Of a stretch of 64,000 nucleotides of DNA, positions 36,463 to 45,616 are shown piece by piece. Positions within the stretch are counted from its first letter, which is position 1. The number at the start of each line of letters is the position of its first letter. The stretch is from Nitrospira sp. CR1.3 (lineage in GTDB: Bacteria; Nitrospirota; Nitrospiria; Nitrospirales; Nitrospiraceae), in contig WIAH01000006.1 of the NCBI GenBank assembly GCA_014055525.1, positions 124,431 to 188,430 of the forward strand. The letters run 5' to 3'. The notes beneath the pieces were generated by a model. It was not told the origin of the DNA and searched no databases. It was given only the letters and a program-made list of their open reading frames with translations. Made by a program: the position numbers and the translations under genes.

Positions 36463-38306
36463 GCCAGCGCTTCCAGTTTCTGTTTCACCTCGCTCAACTC
36501 CGCCGACAACGATTCCCAACGGGCCGTGAGCCGCTCAAGTTCCTTCTTCCAGGATTCCTGCTCCTGGTGTAAGCCGTTCCATTTGGCGAAGTCCTTGTAC
36601 AGCGCCGGGTCGGCCAGGATCTGATCCCGTTCTTTGATTCTCCCCTCATGTGCGGCGATATCGGTTTCAGCCCGCGCAACCTGTTTCTCGAGGCGAGCCT
36701 GCGTCTTGTTCAAGTCCCGCCGGTCTCCGGCGGAAGGTTTCGGCTGCGATTGCGACGCCATGGCCTTGGTCGGTCCGGCGGATTTCCCCTGATTCCCCTT
36801 CGCTCCGGTCAGCTCATCGCTGGTTTCTTTGATCGATTCGAACTCCTGGGCCTTCTTCCAGAGGTAGTATTCGTAATCGCCGAAGAAATTCCTGGCCTTC
36901 CCCTCTTCAATCTCCACGATCCGCGTCGAAATTCTCGTCAGGAAGGTCGGGTCGTGCGAGATGAAGATGATCGTGCCGGGAAACTCGGTCAAGGCATCGG
37001 TAAGCACGTCCACCGAGGCGGGATCCAGATGATTCGTCGGCTCATCGAGCAGGAGCGTATTTGCCGGCTCGACCAGCATGCGGGCCAGCGCCACGCGATT
37101 GCGCTCGCCTCCGCTCAGCGCCTTGATCGGCTTTTTCTGGTCGGGACCTGAAAAAAGGAACGCTCCGGCCAACCCGCGAAGGAAATTGGTCTCTACGGTG
37201 CTGGAGACCTCACCCAATGATTCCAGAATCGTGTGTTCGGGATTCAACGTTTCCGCCTGGTGCTGGGCAAAGTAATGGAGGCTGACTCCATGGCCGACGG
37301 TGCGCGTACCCTTGTCGGGCGGAAGAACGCCGGCCAGCATCTTCAAGAGCGTGCTCTTGCCGGCTCCGTTTTCCCCGACCAGCGCGATGCGTTGACCCCG
37401 TTCGACGGAAAAGTCCAATCCAGAATAGACCACCTTCTCGCCGTACTGTTTGGCCACGCCGGCCAGATCCAACACGTGTCGACCGCTGGTCGAAGGCAGC
37501 GGAAATTTGAACTTCACGCGCTTGGCGTCGCGCTGGAGTTCGATCAGTTTGACTTTCTCCAGTTGTTTGATGCGCGACTGAACCTGGCGGGCCTTGTTGG
37601 CCTGGTAACGGAACCGGTCGACGAATTGCTGGACCCGCGCCACTTCCTTCGCCTGTCGGTTGGCAGCCGCATGCAATTGCGCATCGCGCTCCGCGCGCAG
37701 TTCGCGGAACTTCGTATAGTTCCCGCGGAACTCCTGAATTCTCTTGTCGCGCAACTCCCATATGTGGGTCGCGATTCGATCGAGGAAAGCCGTATCGTGG
37801 CTGATCACCAGCAACGTGAGCTTGGAGTTGAGGAGAAATTCTTCGAACCACCGCTGAGTCGGCTTGTCCAGATGGTTCGTGGGCTCGTCCAACATGAGCA
37901 CATCCGGGTTGGAAAGCAGCAGATGCGCCAGCGCAACCCGCATCCGGTAGCCGCCCGAGAGATTCTCGACCGGCCTGGCAAAATCCGCCTCGCTGAATCC
38001 GAGGCCCGAGAGGATTCGTTTCGCCTCATGCTCCGGATAGAGATCCCGGTGGGCGGCGTCGAGCGCGGTCTTGCCGGTAATCGTCTCGAGTTCCTGCGGC
38101 AGGTAGCCGATGCGTAGACGCGGCCGCTTCCGGATCGTCCCATCGTCCGGCGATTCCTCGCCGAGAATCATTCTGAACAGGGTGGTCTTGCCGGTTCCGT
38201 TGGGACCGACGAGGCCGACGCGGCTGTGCGGGCGCAAGTGAGCAGAGGCGCTGTCGAACAGGACCTTCGTTGAGAACTGCTTATGGACGGACTCGACTTG
38301 AAGCAT
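36459..38306 (-). CDS. ABC-F family ATPase
   Basis: The 615-residue product has two ABC domains and no membrane part: Walker A GPNGTGKTTL and GENGAGKSTL, signature motifs LSGGYRMRVALA and LSGGERNRVALA, Walker B LMLDEPTNHLD and LLLDEPTNHLD. The interdomain linker (about 225-290) is highly charged, and a C-terminal coiled coil (about 530-615) follows. It resembles the Uup/YheS type, which acts on ribosomes or in DNA/RNA processes. Its stop overlaps that of the PilZ gene by 4 bases in convergent orientation. Confidence 0.94.
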   Translation of the reverse strand: MLQVESVHKQFSTKVLFDSASAHLRPHSRVGLVGPNGTGKTTLFRMILGEESPDDGTIRKRPRLRIGYLPQELETITGKTALDAAHRDLYPEHEAKRILSGLGFSEADFARPVENLSGGYRMRVALAHLLLSNPDVLMLDEPTNHLDKPTQRWFEEFLLNSKLTLLVISHDTAFLDRIATHIWELRDKRIQEFRGNYTKFRELRAERDAQLHAAANRQAKEVARVQQFVDRFRYQANKARQVQSRIKQLEKVKLIELQRDAKRVKFKFPLPSTSGRHVLDLAGVAKQYGEKVVYSGLDFSVERGQRIALVGENGAGKSTLLKMLAGVLPPDKGTRTVGHGVSLHYFAQHQAETLNPEHTILESLGEVSSTVETNFLRGLAGAFLFSGPDQKKPIKALSGGERNRVALARMLVEPANTLLLDEPTNHLDPASVDVLTDALTEFPGTIIFISHDPTFLTRISTRIVEIEEGKARNFFGDYEYYLWKKAQEFESIKETSDELTGAKGNQGKSAGPTKAMASQSQPKPSAGDRRDLNKTQARLEKQVARAETDIAAHEGRIKERDQILADPALYKDFAKWNGLHQEQESWKKELERLTARWESLSAELSEVKQKLEALA

Positions 38307-38450
38307 GGTTACCTAGTCGTAAGGCATGTAGCAAGAGGTGTAAACCGGAATCGGGAAGAGGTAGTAGCGATGAAGAAACAACCCTGAAGATGGTATGGAT
38401 CGTTCGCTGCCTATAGCCCCAAGCCCTTAGCCTTTAACCTGGCCTTGGTT

Positions 38451-38526
38451 TGGTGGAGCTGGCGGGGATTGAACCCGCGACCTCGTGAATGCCATTCACG
38501 CGCGCTCCCAGCTGCGCCACAGCCCC
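38451..38526 (-). tRNA. tRNA-Ala (anticodon GGC)
   Basis: Read on the minus strand, a 76-base cloverleaf starts GGGGCTG and ends CAGCTCCACCA with CCA encoded. The anticodon arm is CGTGA-ATGGCAT-TCACG, giving anticodon GGC (complement of 38491-38493). The T arm has GGTTCAATCC. Confidence 0.95.
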
Positions 38527-38566
38527 ACATCTACCAGAAATTGCTGAGTTTGAATTTTTAAATTAG

Positions 38567-40084
<1,518 letters not shown>

Positions 40085-40148
40085 GCGTCGATCGCCTCTC
40101 TATGCACGGCGTAAACTTCGATGATAGAATCCCCTCCTTCCGTCAGGT

Positions 40149-40224
40149 GAGCCGCTAGCTCAGACGGTAGAGCATCGCCCTTTTAAGGCGAGGGCCCTGG
40201 GTTCGAGTCCCAGGCGGCTCACCA
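40149..40224 (+). tRNA. tRNA-Lys (anticodon TTT)
   Basis: The 76-base cloverleaf starts GAGCCGC and ends GCGGCTC-A-CCA. The D arm is CTCAGACGGTAGAG and the anticodon arm CGCCC-TTTTAAG-GGCG-like with anticodon TTT. The T arm is CTGGGTTCGAGTCCCAG. Its last 38 bases recur at 61361-61398, so its 3' end serves as the attachment site of the island. Confidence 0.96.
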
Positions 40225-40469
40225 CTTAATATTGGGCACTTGGTCTGGCCCCACCACGAGGTCCTTTCGTTTCGACCGTCAGCGCGTTTACCCCCTGGCG
40301 CGTCTCAGGGGAGAACGCGTGCGGACGAGGTCTGTGAAGTCACATCTTGACGAGAGAAATTCGAAGAAGGAAGGATGAGCATGGTGTCATGATTGAGCCG
40401 GCGATGCCCTTCGCGCCGCTTGGCCGATGAGAAACGAGGCTCGGAAGGAGGGGGCTGACAGGAGGGGAA

Positions 40470-40886
40470 CTATTCCGGAAGAGGTCCAAGATGCTGCTCG
40501 CTTGGGAAGAGCGCACGTCTCGGCGTGCGCAGGGATGGGCGGGTGAGATGGCGGACGCGTTGCTCGAGCCGTTCCACTCGGTCTTGCACCTGACCGTAAG
40601 AAAGCTGGAGGAGGGCGCGCGTCTCTCTGAATTGCTCGTCCATATGGGTCCGCTCTTCAGCGTGGCGCTCACTCACATGCAACTGCAACCCTTCGGCAAC
40701 CAGTTGAAGCTCGTGTCGTAGCCCTTCGGTGAGGACCCCCGCGTGACGTTTCGCATCCGCAATCTCTGTCCGCAATTCCTGCCTGAGGACATTTGTGTCG
40801 CGCCTGGCTTCGGCAATGTCGGCCCGCAGCGATTCGGTCGCGGCGCTGACAATTCCTTGAATCTGTACCAGCGATTCCTGATCCAT
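40470..40886 (-). CDS. Coiled-coil protein, unknown function
   Basis: From the ATG at 40886 the product has 138 residues. It is almost wholly predicted helix: ESLVQIQGIVSAATESLRADI, RRDTNVLRQELRTEIADAKRHA, ETRALLQLSYGQVQDRVERLEQRVR. Heptad-like spacing suggests a coiled coil, and the C-terminus is basic and disordered. It is the first reading frame inside the island. The upstream extension to 41000 is not favoured. I do not recognise the family. Confidence 0.5.
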   Translation of the reverse strand: MDQESLVQIQGIVSAATESLRADIAEARRDTNVLRQELRTEIADAKRHAGVLTEGLRHELQLVAEGLQLHVSERHAEERTHMDEQFRETRALLQLSYGQVQDRVERLEQRVRHLTRPSLRTPRRALFPSEQHLGPLPE

Positions 40887-41151
40887 ATTGGATCCGTGAG
40901 AAAGTTGTGGAAGTCTAGGATGCTGCATGTACAAAGTCAACGCTCGCAACATCCAGCGACCTTCATGCAACGATTGAAATACATCCATTTCATGTTTCAC
41001 ATTAGTCCGAATTGTTGGAGCCCGACTCAGAACTCAGAACCCATAACTCAGAACTCTCTTCATTGTCCCATTCTCATTCCCCATTTCGCCTGGGAGGTTC
41101 GAAGGCCAATTCAGAACCCAGAACCCAGAACTTCATTACAAGGAGATTCCC

Positions 41152-41376
41152 ATCAAACAGTTCATCTTCGGCATCCTGGTCGGCAGTATGATCACCGAGA
41201 CATTAGTCGGGGCAGCCAACTTGTACGACTCGAAAGGCAACGTCCAGGCACCGCGCGGGAGCACCCAGCAGTTCGATTACTTCCGCCAGCGGCAGCAACA
41301 ACTCGACATCCAGCACATGAGAAATCAGATGGATAAGCAGGACCTGGATCGGAAGGGGGGAAAGGCTCCTTGCTAA
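41152..41376 (+). CDS. Small exported protein with a possible ATC start codon
   Basis: AAGGAG ends six bases before an ATC codon at 41152 which opens a 74-residue frame: a Lys-initiated hydrophobic segment (KQFIFGILVGSMITETLVGA), then NLYDSKGNVQAPRGS and a Gln/Asp-rich tail. The first ATG (41188) would remove most of the signal segment and has no ribosome site. The start is therefore either a rare ATC or an ATG lost by mutation. Function unknown. Confidence 0.45.
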   Translation: MKQFIFGILVGSMITETLVGAANLYDSKGNVQAPRGSTQQFDYFRQRQQQLDIQHMRNQMDKQDLDRKGGKAPC

Positions 41377-41794
41377 GAGGCGTCGTCGACATGTCCGATC
41401 CAGGCCCTCAGTTCACCCCCCCCGCTCGCACGCCGCGAGTCTCGCTGCTCTCGTTTCAGTGGACAGTAGTCTGCTACTGCCCACTGACTACCGTTCACCG
41501 ATTACCCTCGGTTCTTCCAAAGCCCGCATAATACAACCATTTCAGGTTTCATCACGTTTGATTGTGTGCAATGAAAACGGTATCTCTTCCGGTCCGAAAA
41601 GAGCGGTGGCCGGAACGGAGATTCAGACCGCCTTGGACTCTGCGATGGCGAAGGCCTCAATGTTGTTACCAGCAAACATGCGGGGCCCCTTACGCTGACG
41701 TCAATACGCACATGGCCGATACGCACCCTCCGATGCTTGCCGAAACAGAAGAGCTGTAGTACAGTAGCGTCATACACGAGAGGAGGGGGTCGAA
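41377..41794. other. Gene-free stretch upstream of the VapBC-like pair
   Basis: No gene is supported. It contains the simple repeat family of the island at 41461-41512 (tandem CTGCCCACTGACTACCG-like units) and a perfect 11-bp palindrome CTGTAGTACAG about 40 bases before the antitoxin gene, which could be its operator. Confidence 0.4.
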
Positions 41795-42064
41795 ATGCCG
41801 TTAACGGTTCGCGTCGATGTGAAGACAGAACGGTTGCTCCAGCGGCTTGCTCGCAAGCGGGGGAGGACAAAATCCGAGGTGATTCGCGATGCCATCGGAG
41901 TGCTCGCCAAGGAGGTTGAATCCCAAGAGGCGGCGGAGCACCCGTATGACAAACTGCGCGATCTCATCGGTAGCGTGCACGGAGGCTCTGCGGACCTCTC
42001 GATACGGACCGGAGAGAAGTTCCGCCGCGCACTGGCTGAGCGACGCAGGAAATCCGAACGATGA
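41795..42064 (+). CDS. vapB: Ribbon-helix-helix antitoxin
   Basis: The 89-residue product starts PLTVRVDVKTERLLQRLARKRGRTKSEVIRDAI, the ribbon-helix-helix (CopG/Arc) DNA-binding pattern. A charged C-terminal tail follows that would cap a toxin. AGGAGG precedes the ATG. The stop overlaps the PIN toxin start by 4 bases, so synthesis is coupled. It should repress its own promoter, possibly at the palindrome upstream. Confidence 0.85.
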   Translation: MPLTVRVDVKTERLLQRLARKRGRTKSEVIRDAIGVLAKEVESQEAAEHPYDKLRDLIGSVHGGSADLSIRTGEKFRRALAERRRKSER

Positions 42065-42471
42065 TTCTGGCCGACGCCGGGCCGCTGATCGCGTTAATTC
42101 ACAAGGACGATGCGAATCACCACCGCTGCGTCGAGACATTGAAGTCCATCACCGAGCCGTTGGGGACCGTCTGGCCTGCCTTCACCGAGGCGATGTATTT
42201 GTTGAGTTTTTCCTGGAAGGCCCAGGAAGCGCTATGGGAGATGGTGGACCGGGGAGTCGTACAACTGCTGGCTCTGGAGGAGCGCGACGTCTCGAGAATG
42301 AGAGATCTGATGAAGAAATATCGGGATCTTCCGATGGACCTCGCCGACGCCGCGTTGGTAGCCCTGGCTGAACGGGAAAAGATTCGCCGCATATTCACGC
42401 TTGACCGTCGAGATTTTGAAGTCTATCGTCCTGCGAAACTCAACAGGTTCATTGTTCTGCCGCAGTACTAA
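42061..42471 (+). CDS. vapC: PIN-domain toxin (VapC-like)
   Basis: The 136-residue PIN ribonuclease has the first acidic residue in MILADAGPLIALI, a Glu in WPAFTEAMYLL, and the DLADAALVALAE acidic helix with RRIFTLDRRDFEVYR. The four acidic residues needed for metal binding are present. It should cleave RNA when freed from the antitoxin. It overlaps the antitoxin gene (ATGA), and both copies appear intact. Confidence 0.88.
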   Translation: MILADAGPLIALIHKDDANHHRCVETLKSITEPLGTVWPAFTEAMYLLSFSWKAQEALWEMVDRGVVQLLALEERDVSRMRDLMKKYRDLPMDLADAALVALAEREKIRRIFTLDRRDFEVYRPAKLNRFIVLPQY

Positions 42472-42526
42472 TCACCGATCGCCAGCCACCGACGACTGCC
42501 CACCGGCCACTGATCACCGGACGTGG

Positions 42527-42555
42527 TTGACAGATCGAGTCGCGAGCATTACACT
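42527..42555 (+). promoter_or_regulatory. Promoter of the riboswitch-controlled gene
   Basis: TTGACA (42527-42532), 17-base spacer, TACACT (42550-42555). It lies about 10 bases before the riboswitch fold and about 235 bases before the gene. Confidence 0.7.
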
Positions 42556-42563
42556 TCGCTTCA

Positions 42564-42667
42564 CATATCCAGAGAGGCGCGGAGGGTTCTGGCCCGATGA
42601 AGCGCCCGGCAGCCTGGTCTTTGCCACCAAGGTGCCAACGCCAGCCCGGTAACGGGGACGATAGGGC
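42564..42667 (+). promoter_or_regulatory. SAM-I-type (S-box) riboswitch
   Basis: The core motifs of the S-adenosylmethionine riboswitch occur in order and spacing: TATCCAGAGAGG at the 5' side, GGAGGGTTCTGGCCCGATGA, AGCGCCCGGCAGCCTGG, AAGGTGCCAACGCCAGC, then GGGGACGATAGG closing the P1 helix (TATC with GATA). A promoter precedes it and an intrinsic terminator follows, so SAM should switch transcription off. SAM-I/IV variants share this core and cannot be told apart by eye. Confidence 0.85.
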
Positions 42668-42690
42668 TCACGCCGAGCAATCAACGGCAC

Positions 42691-42720
42691 GAGGCCCCTC
42701 GATCCGAGGGGTTTTTATTT
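42691..42720 (+). terminator. Intrinsic terminator of the SAM riboswitch
   Basis: A perfect stem CCCCTCG-ATC-CGAGGGG (42695-42711) is followed by TTTTTATTT. It lies 28 bases after the aptamer, between promoter and gene, as in an expression platform. Confidence 0.88.
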
Positions 42721-42790
42721 CCCCTGTCAGACCAGCAACGGGCATCGGCCGGCCTCTCGCGCCTCCTGATTTACACAGGAGGTTTCCGCC

Positions 42791-43603
42791 ATGCCACACG
42801 TATCATCCGTTCACGCAAGGAGTCCGATCACTCTGTCTCCGCTGTACGAAGCCTATCCCTATCTGGTGACGAAACTGGTTCCGACCTTGTATCACCTGAT
42901 CCCGCTTCCCGAGTCACTCGATGAAGCGAGCCTTCTCAGCCTCGCCCGCCATCAATGGCTGTGCAATCAACTCCCCACTTGTCTGGTCTTGGCGCCTGAC
43001 CGCTGCACTTATTTTGCGACAAACGGAACCGAAGCCGCTTCCGGCATACCGCCGCACGGCGGCATCACGACAGCCGGACGGCTCAAGCCGGCGCGCGGCC
43101 TGCAGCAGGGATCGTGGTGGGAGGAGAACAACAAGCGCCTGGTCCGCGATCTGGATGGACGGCACCAGCAACTGCACGGGCGTTTCCTGCTTGGAGATCT
43201 GAGGAAGGGCGGGCGGCCTGCCACGGCGGAGGAACTTCGTACGTTCAAGGGAGTGACGACGACGGGCATCCCGCTCGGGCTCACCCAGTGTCCGACATGC
43301 GGAGATTGGAAAGGGAAATGTGTGGAGGGACTGGCTCCGACTGCGTCAGGGGACAGGCTCGAGCCGTGCCTGTCCCCGTTCCCGTCCAACGGGGACAGCC
43401 CCCGGGGGAAGGGCGACAGTCCCCTCGTTCTCACTGTCTCCTGCCGCTGCGACAACGACAACCGCTGCGCCTCCTGCTACGGTCTCCTCTACGAAGGGAA
43501 GCTCAATGCCAATTATTACGATTCGTCCGGTCACTCGGTGATCCATGTGCCGGGCTTTCTGGCCTGCGGGCATCGCTGCCATGCAACACAACATCAGCTG
43601 TAG
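42791..43603 (+). CDS. Cys-rich protein under SAM riboswitch, unknown function
   Basis: The 270-residue product has an AGGAGG site upstream of its ATG. It is rich in Cys pairs of zinc-binding type: QCPTCGDWKGKC, VSCRCDNDNRCASC and GFLACGHRCHATQ. No enzyme motif is recognised. Residues 188-215 are encoded by palindromic repeats (43349-43435), an insertion that kept the frame. Control by a SAM riboswitch points to methionine or SAM metabolism, sulfur or methyl transfer. That is inference from regulation only. Confidence 0.65.
   Translation: MPHVSSVHARSPITLSPLYEAYPYLVTKLVPTLYHLIPLPESLDEASLLSLARHQWLCNQLPTCLVLAPDRCTYFATNGTEAASGIPPHGGITTAGRLKPARGLQQGSWWEENNKRLVRDLDGRHQQLHGRFLLGDLRKGGRPATAEELRTFKGVTTTGIPLGLTQCPTCGDWKGKCVEGLAPTASGDRLEPCLSPFPSNGDSPRGKGDSPLVLTVSCRCDNDNRCASCYGLLYEGKLNANYYDSSGHSVIHVPGFLACGHRCHATQHQL
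43349..43435. repeat. REP-like palindromes inside a coding sequence
   Basis: GGGGACAGGC (43349-43358) pairs perfectly with GCCTGTCCCC (43368-43377). AACGGGGACAG and GGCGACAGTCCCC follow within 60 bases. The same GTCCCC arms occur in the purA leader hairpin. They interrupt the Cys-rich gene in frame. Confidence 0.6.
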
Positions 43604-43671
43604 TCTGTCCCCTAAGGCGCTGCCCTCATGCTTCTGTCATCAGCCATAGCTATAGGACCTCTTCGGAACCA

Positions 43672-43689
43672 TATGTCCGATCCGACATA
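43672..43689. repeat. 18-bp palindrome, copy 1
   Basis: TATGTCCGATCCGACATA: outer arms TATGTC and GACATA are perfect, centre near-symmetric. It is related to the copies at 45116 and 45826 and is always followed by AGC. Confidence 0.6.
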
Positions 43690-43715
43690 AGCGTGTGATC
43701 GTCTCTGATGGGGAG

Positions 43716-43819
43716 TGTGCCAGCGAGAGCCGGATTCGGTGTTCGTTCTTATGGCGTATCAAGTGAGAGGGAAAGCATTGGTCGGGTACAGGCGGTGCCG
43801 AAGGAGAAAGTCATGAAGC
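43716..43819 (+). pseudogene. 3' remnant of a DUF4258-like gene
   Basis: About 104 bases match the 3' end of the DUF4258-like gene exactly 1800 bases further on (45516-45619), including CGGATTCGGTGTTCGTT and AAGGAGAAAGTCATGAAGC. The first two thirds of the gene are absent and no complete start exists. It is a truncated duplicate, and the following antitoxin is also lost. Confidence 0.65.
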
Positions 43820-43981
43820 CTTTGAAGTGGACACGCTCTTCACGGCACCTTTGGCTTGCACACGAGCTCGCCCTGAATACGTCCATTTCCGGATGCTGCC
43901 CGCATCCGCACAGTCAGCAGAACCCATTGCAAAGGGTATGAAATCGCCGTAGAGTTAGAGCACCACCGTGGAGGGGTGCAC

Positions 43982-44212
43982 ATGTCAAAATCAGTGGCAG
44001 AACTAGAGCAAGAGGCGCGGCACTTACCGGAACAAGAGCGTGCGCTGCTGGCGCAACATCTGATTGCCAGTATTGATCCTGGAGAAGATGTTGACGCGGA
44101 AGCAGCTTGGCTGGAGGAAGCTGAACGCCGCTACCAAGCGTACCGCCAGGGTAAAGTGACTGCCAAGCCGGCCGATCAAGTCTTTCGTGAAGCAAAATCC
44201 CAACTCAAATGA
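43982..44212 (+). CDS. Addiction-module antitoxin (TIGR02574-like)
   Basis: From the ATG with GGAGGGG upstream, the 76-residue product reads MSKSVAELEQEARHLPEQERALLAQHLIASID...AAWLEEAERRYQAYRQGK. This matches the putative addiction module component family that pairs with ParE/RelE toxins. Its stop overlaps the toxin start by 4 bases. It remains intact while the toxin is frameshifted. Confidence 0.85.
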   Translation: MSKSVAELEQEARHLPEQERALLAQHLIASIDPGEDVDAEAAWLEEAERRYQAYRQGKVTAKPADQVFREAKSQLK

Positions 44213-44507
44213 TAGCCGTCACGTTTCTTCCTCTCGCTCAGGAAGAAATGACGGAGGCAGCTCGGTTCTACGAGACCAAATCAAAGGGACTAGGAGCACA
44301 ATTTCTCGCTGAAGTCGAACGGACGATTGCCGCAATATCCTCGCATCCAGAGGCCGCTCCGATTGTAAAGCAGGACATCCGACGTCGTCTATTAAAGCGG
44401 TTTCCGTTCGGATCTTGTATGCCGTCAGCATCGACAAAATGGTGGTCCTCGCCGTGATGCATCTCCGCCGCCGTCCTGGTTACTGGCAAGACCGGCTCGG
44501 CCTATAA
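44209..44507 (+). pseudogene. ParE/RelE-family toxin, frameshifted
   Basis: The first 67 codons encode a ParE-like toxin (MIAVTFLPLAQEEMTEAARFYETKSKGLGAQFLAEVERTIAAI). At about 44412 the frame is lost and the product would end at 44457. In the next frame the family's C-terminus continues at once: ILYAVSIDKMVVLAVMHLRRRPGYW to the stop at 44507. One missing base in the FPFG region explains it. The toxin is probably inactive, which would explain why the module is tolerated. Confidence 0.8.
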
Positions 44508-44561
44508 GGTGGCCTCCGGGCTCTACCCTGGTCAGAACCTACACAGTAAGGAGCCACGGAC

Positions 44562-44855
44562 ATGAAAAAAATATCAGAATCATCAGTGCGCGGCTGGCGA
44601 ATCGACAAGAAAAAACGCGCTACCAGGCGAAGGAAGATTGACTATTCCGATATTCCGGCCCTCTCAAAGAGCCAGCTAGCCTCCATGCGCCGGATTGGAC
44701 GCCCGCCCTTGGGAGAAGAACCGCGACAGTTGATCGCCATCCGCCTCGATCCAAAGGTGCTCCGATGGCTGAAGGCCGTTGCGGCAAAACGGCGTATTCC
44801 CTATCAATCGCTGGTTAATGATTTATTGGCGAGCGAGATGAAGAAAGTCGGCTAG
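44562..44855 (+). CDS. BrnA/CopG-like antitoxin without partner
   Basis: The 97-residue product ends with a ribbon-helix-helix-like region, LIAIRLDPKVLRWLKAVAAKRRIPYQSLVNDLLASEMK, as in BrnA-type (DUF4415) antitoxins. The N-terminal half is basic. AAGGAGCC precedes the ATG. A BrnT (DUF497) toxin is expected upstream but the preceding gene is the broken ParE, so this antitoxin is an orphan. Confidence 0.75.
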   Translation: MKKISESSVRGWRIDKKKRATRRRKIDYSDIPALSKSQLASMRRIGRPPLGEEPRQLIAIRLDPKVLRWLKAVAAKRRIPYQSLVNDLLASEMKKVG

Positions 44856-45334
44856 TATTCTCACCACGGATAACTGATCACTGACCACCGCCCACTGATC
44901 ACGGACTACCGTCCACCGGCTTCCGACCACCGATCACTGCATACCGTCTGACGGGTGAGAACTGTTGAACTTTTTGAACAGTCTGCTGAACTTCTTTCAT
45001 CTCAATTTAGCCCCTCAGTGCCCACCTTGCAATCTTCGCAAGCGCCCTCATGAAGAGATTGCGCTGATTCGGAGGCGTAGAATCCGAAGCAGAGTAGGGT
45101 TCAGAGCAAGGCGCGTATGTCGGATCTGACATAAGCAAGTAGTCGTCTCAAGGGGGAGAACGCCGAATCGCTGATCACGGTTGACTGACCACGGCCCACC
45201 GACCTACTGATTTGTATCGGGCTCACAAATCGGTATAAATGCATCCATTTCCGGACTTCATAATTTGCTTTCCTACAGTGAAAACGGTATCACTTTGCGG
45301 CCTAGATTTGGCAGGGTGGATAAGGGCGTACCGG
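44856..45334. repeat. Gene-free stretch with tandem-like simple repeats
   Basis: No gene is supported. At 44868-44946 and 45166-45216 short units of the type ACTGATCACCGACCACCGCCC follow one another with variation. The same units occur at 41461-41512, 42469-42522 and, inverted, at 59383-59416. The spacing is irregular and there are no unique spacers, so it is not a CRISPR array. A promoter-like TATAAA lies at about 45232. Confidence 0.55.
45116..45133. repeat. 18-bp palindrome, copy 2
   Basis: TATGTCGGATCTGACATA, with arms TATGTC/GACATA and centre GGATCT. It is followed by AGC as in the other two copies and lies about 200 bases before the DUF4258-like gene. Confidence 0.6.
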
Positions 45335-45616
45335 ATGAATATTCGGTTCTATGTTGACCCAGAAACAGATTCGCTCCACGTCTATAGTCATCAAGTTGAC
45401 GAAGGAGAGGTAGAGGATGTATTGAGACACCCAGGGGAGGACCGCCCCGGAAGAGAGGGTTCCCGGGTAGCAATCGGGCAAACTCGGGCAGGCCGGTATC
45501 TCCGGGTGATATATGTGCCAGATCCAGAACCGGATTCGGTGTTCGTTATTACAGCGTATCAATTGAGAGGAAAAGCATTGTTCGCCTACCGGCGACGTCG
45601 AAGGAGAAAGTCATGA
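45335..45616 (+). CDS. DUF4258-like protein, probable toxin
   Basis: The 93-residue product reads MNIRFYVDPETDSLHVYSHQVDEGEVEDVLRHPGEDRPG...GQTRAGRYLRVIYVPDPEPDSVFVITAYQLRGKAL, a small RelE-like fold of the DUF4258/BrnT kind. It ends in an Arg/Lys run. The gene overlaps the next small acidic gene by 4 bases in typical toxin-antitoxin order. The ATG at 45335 is preferred over 45239 because similarity starts here. Confidence 0.75.
   Translation: MNIRFYVDPETDSLHVYSHQVDEGEVEDVLRHPGEDRPGREGSRVAIGQTRAGRYLRVIYVPDPEPDSVFVITAYQLRGKALFAYRRRRRRKS

Larger units (their letters stand above)
43604..43981. other. Gene-poor stretch between the Cys-rich gene and a ParDE-like pair
   Basis: Besides the palindrome and the DUF4258 remnant, no gene is supported. 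A GGAGGGG ribosome site at the end serves the next antitoxin gene. Confidence 0.4.

Noticed and set aside
40340..40672. 110-residue minus-strand frame near the left island end
   Set aside because: It overlaps the coiled-coil gene in another frame, with low-complexity Ser/Pro composition and no ribosome site.
44868..44946. CRISPR array
   Set aside because: Units are short, imperfect and contiguous without unique spacers of constant length, and there are no cas genes. The Fe-S nuclease at 48588 belongs to a helicase.
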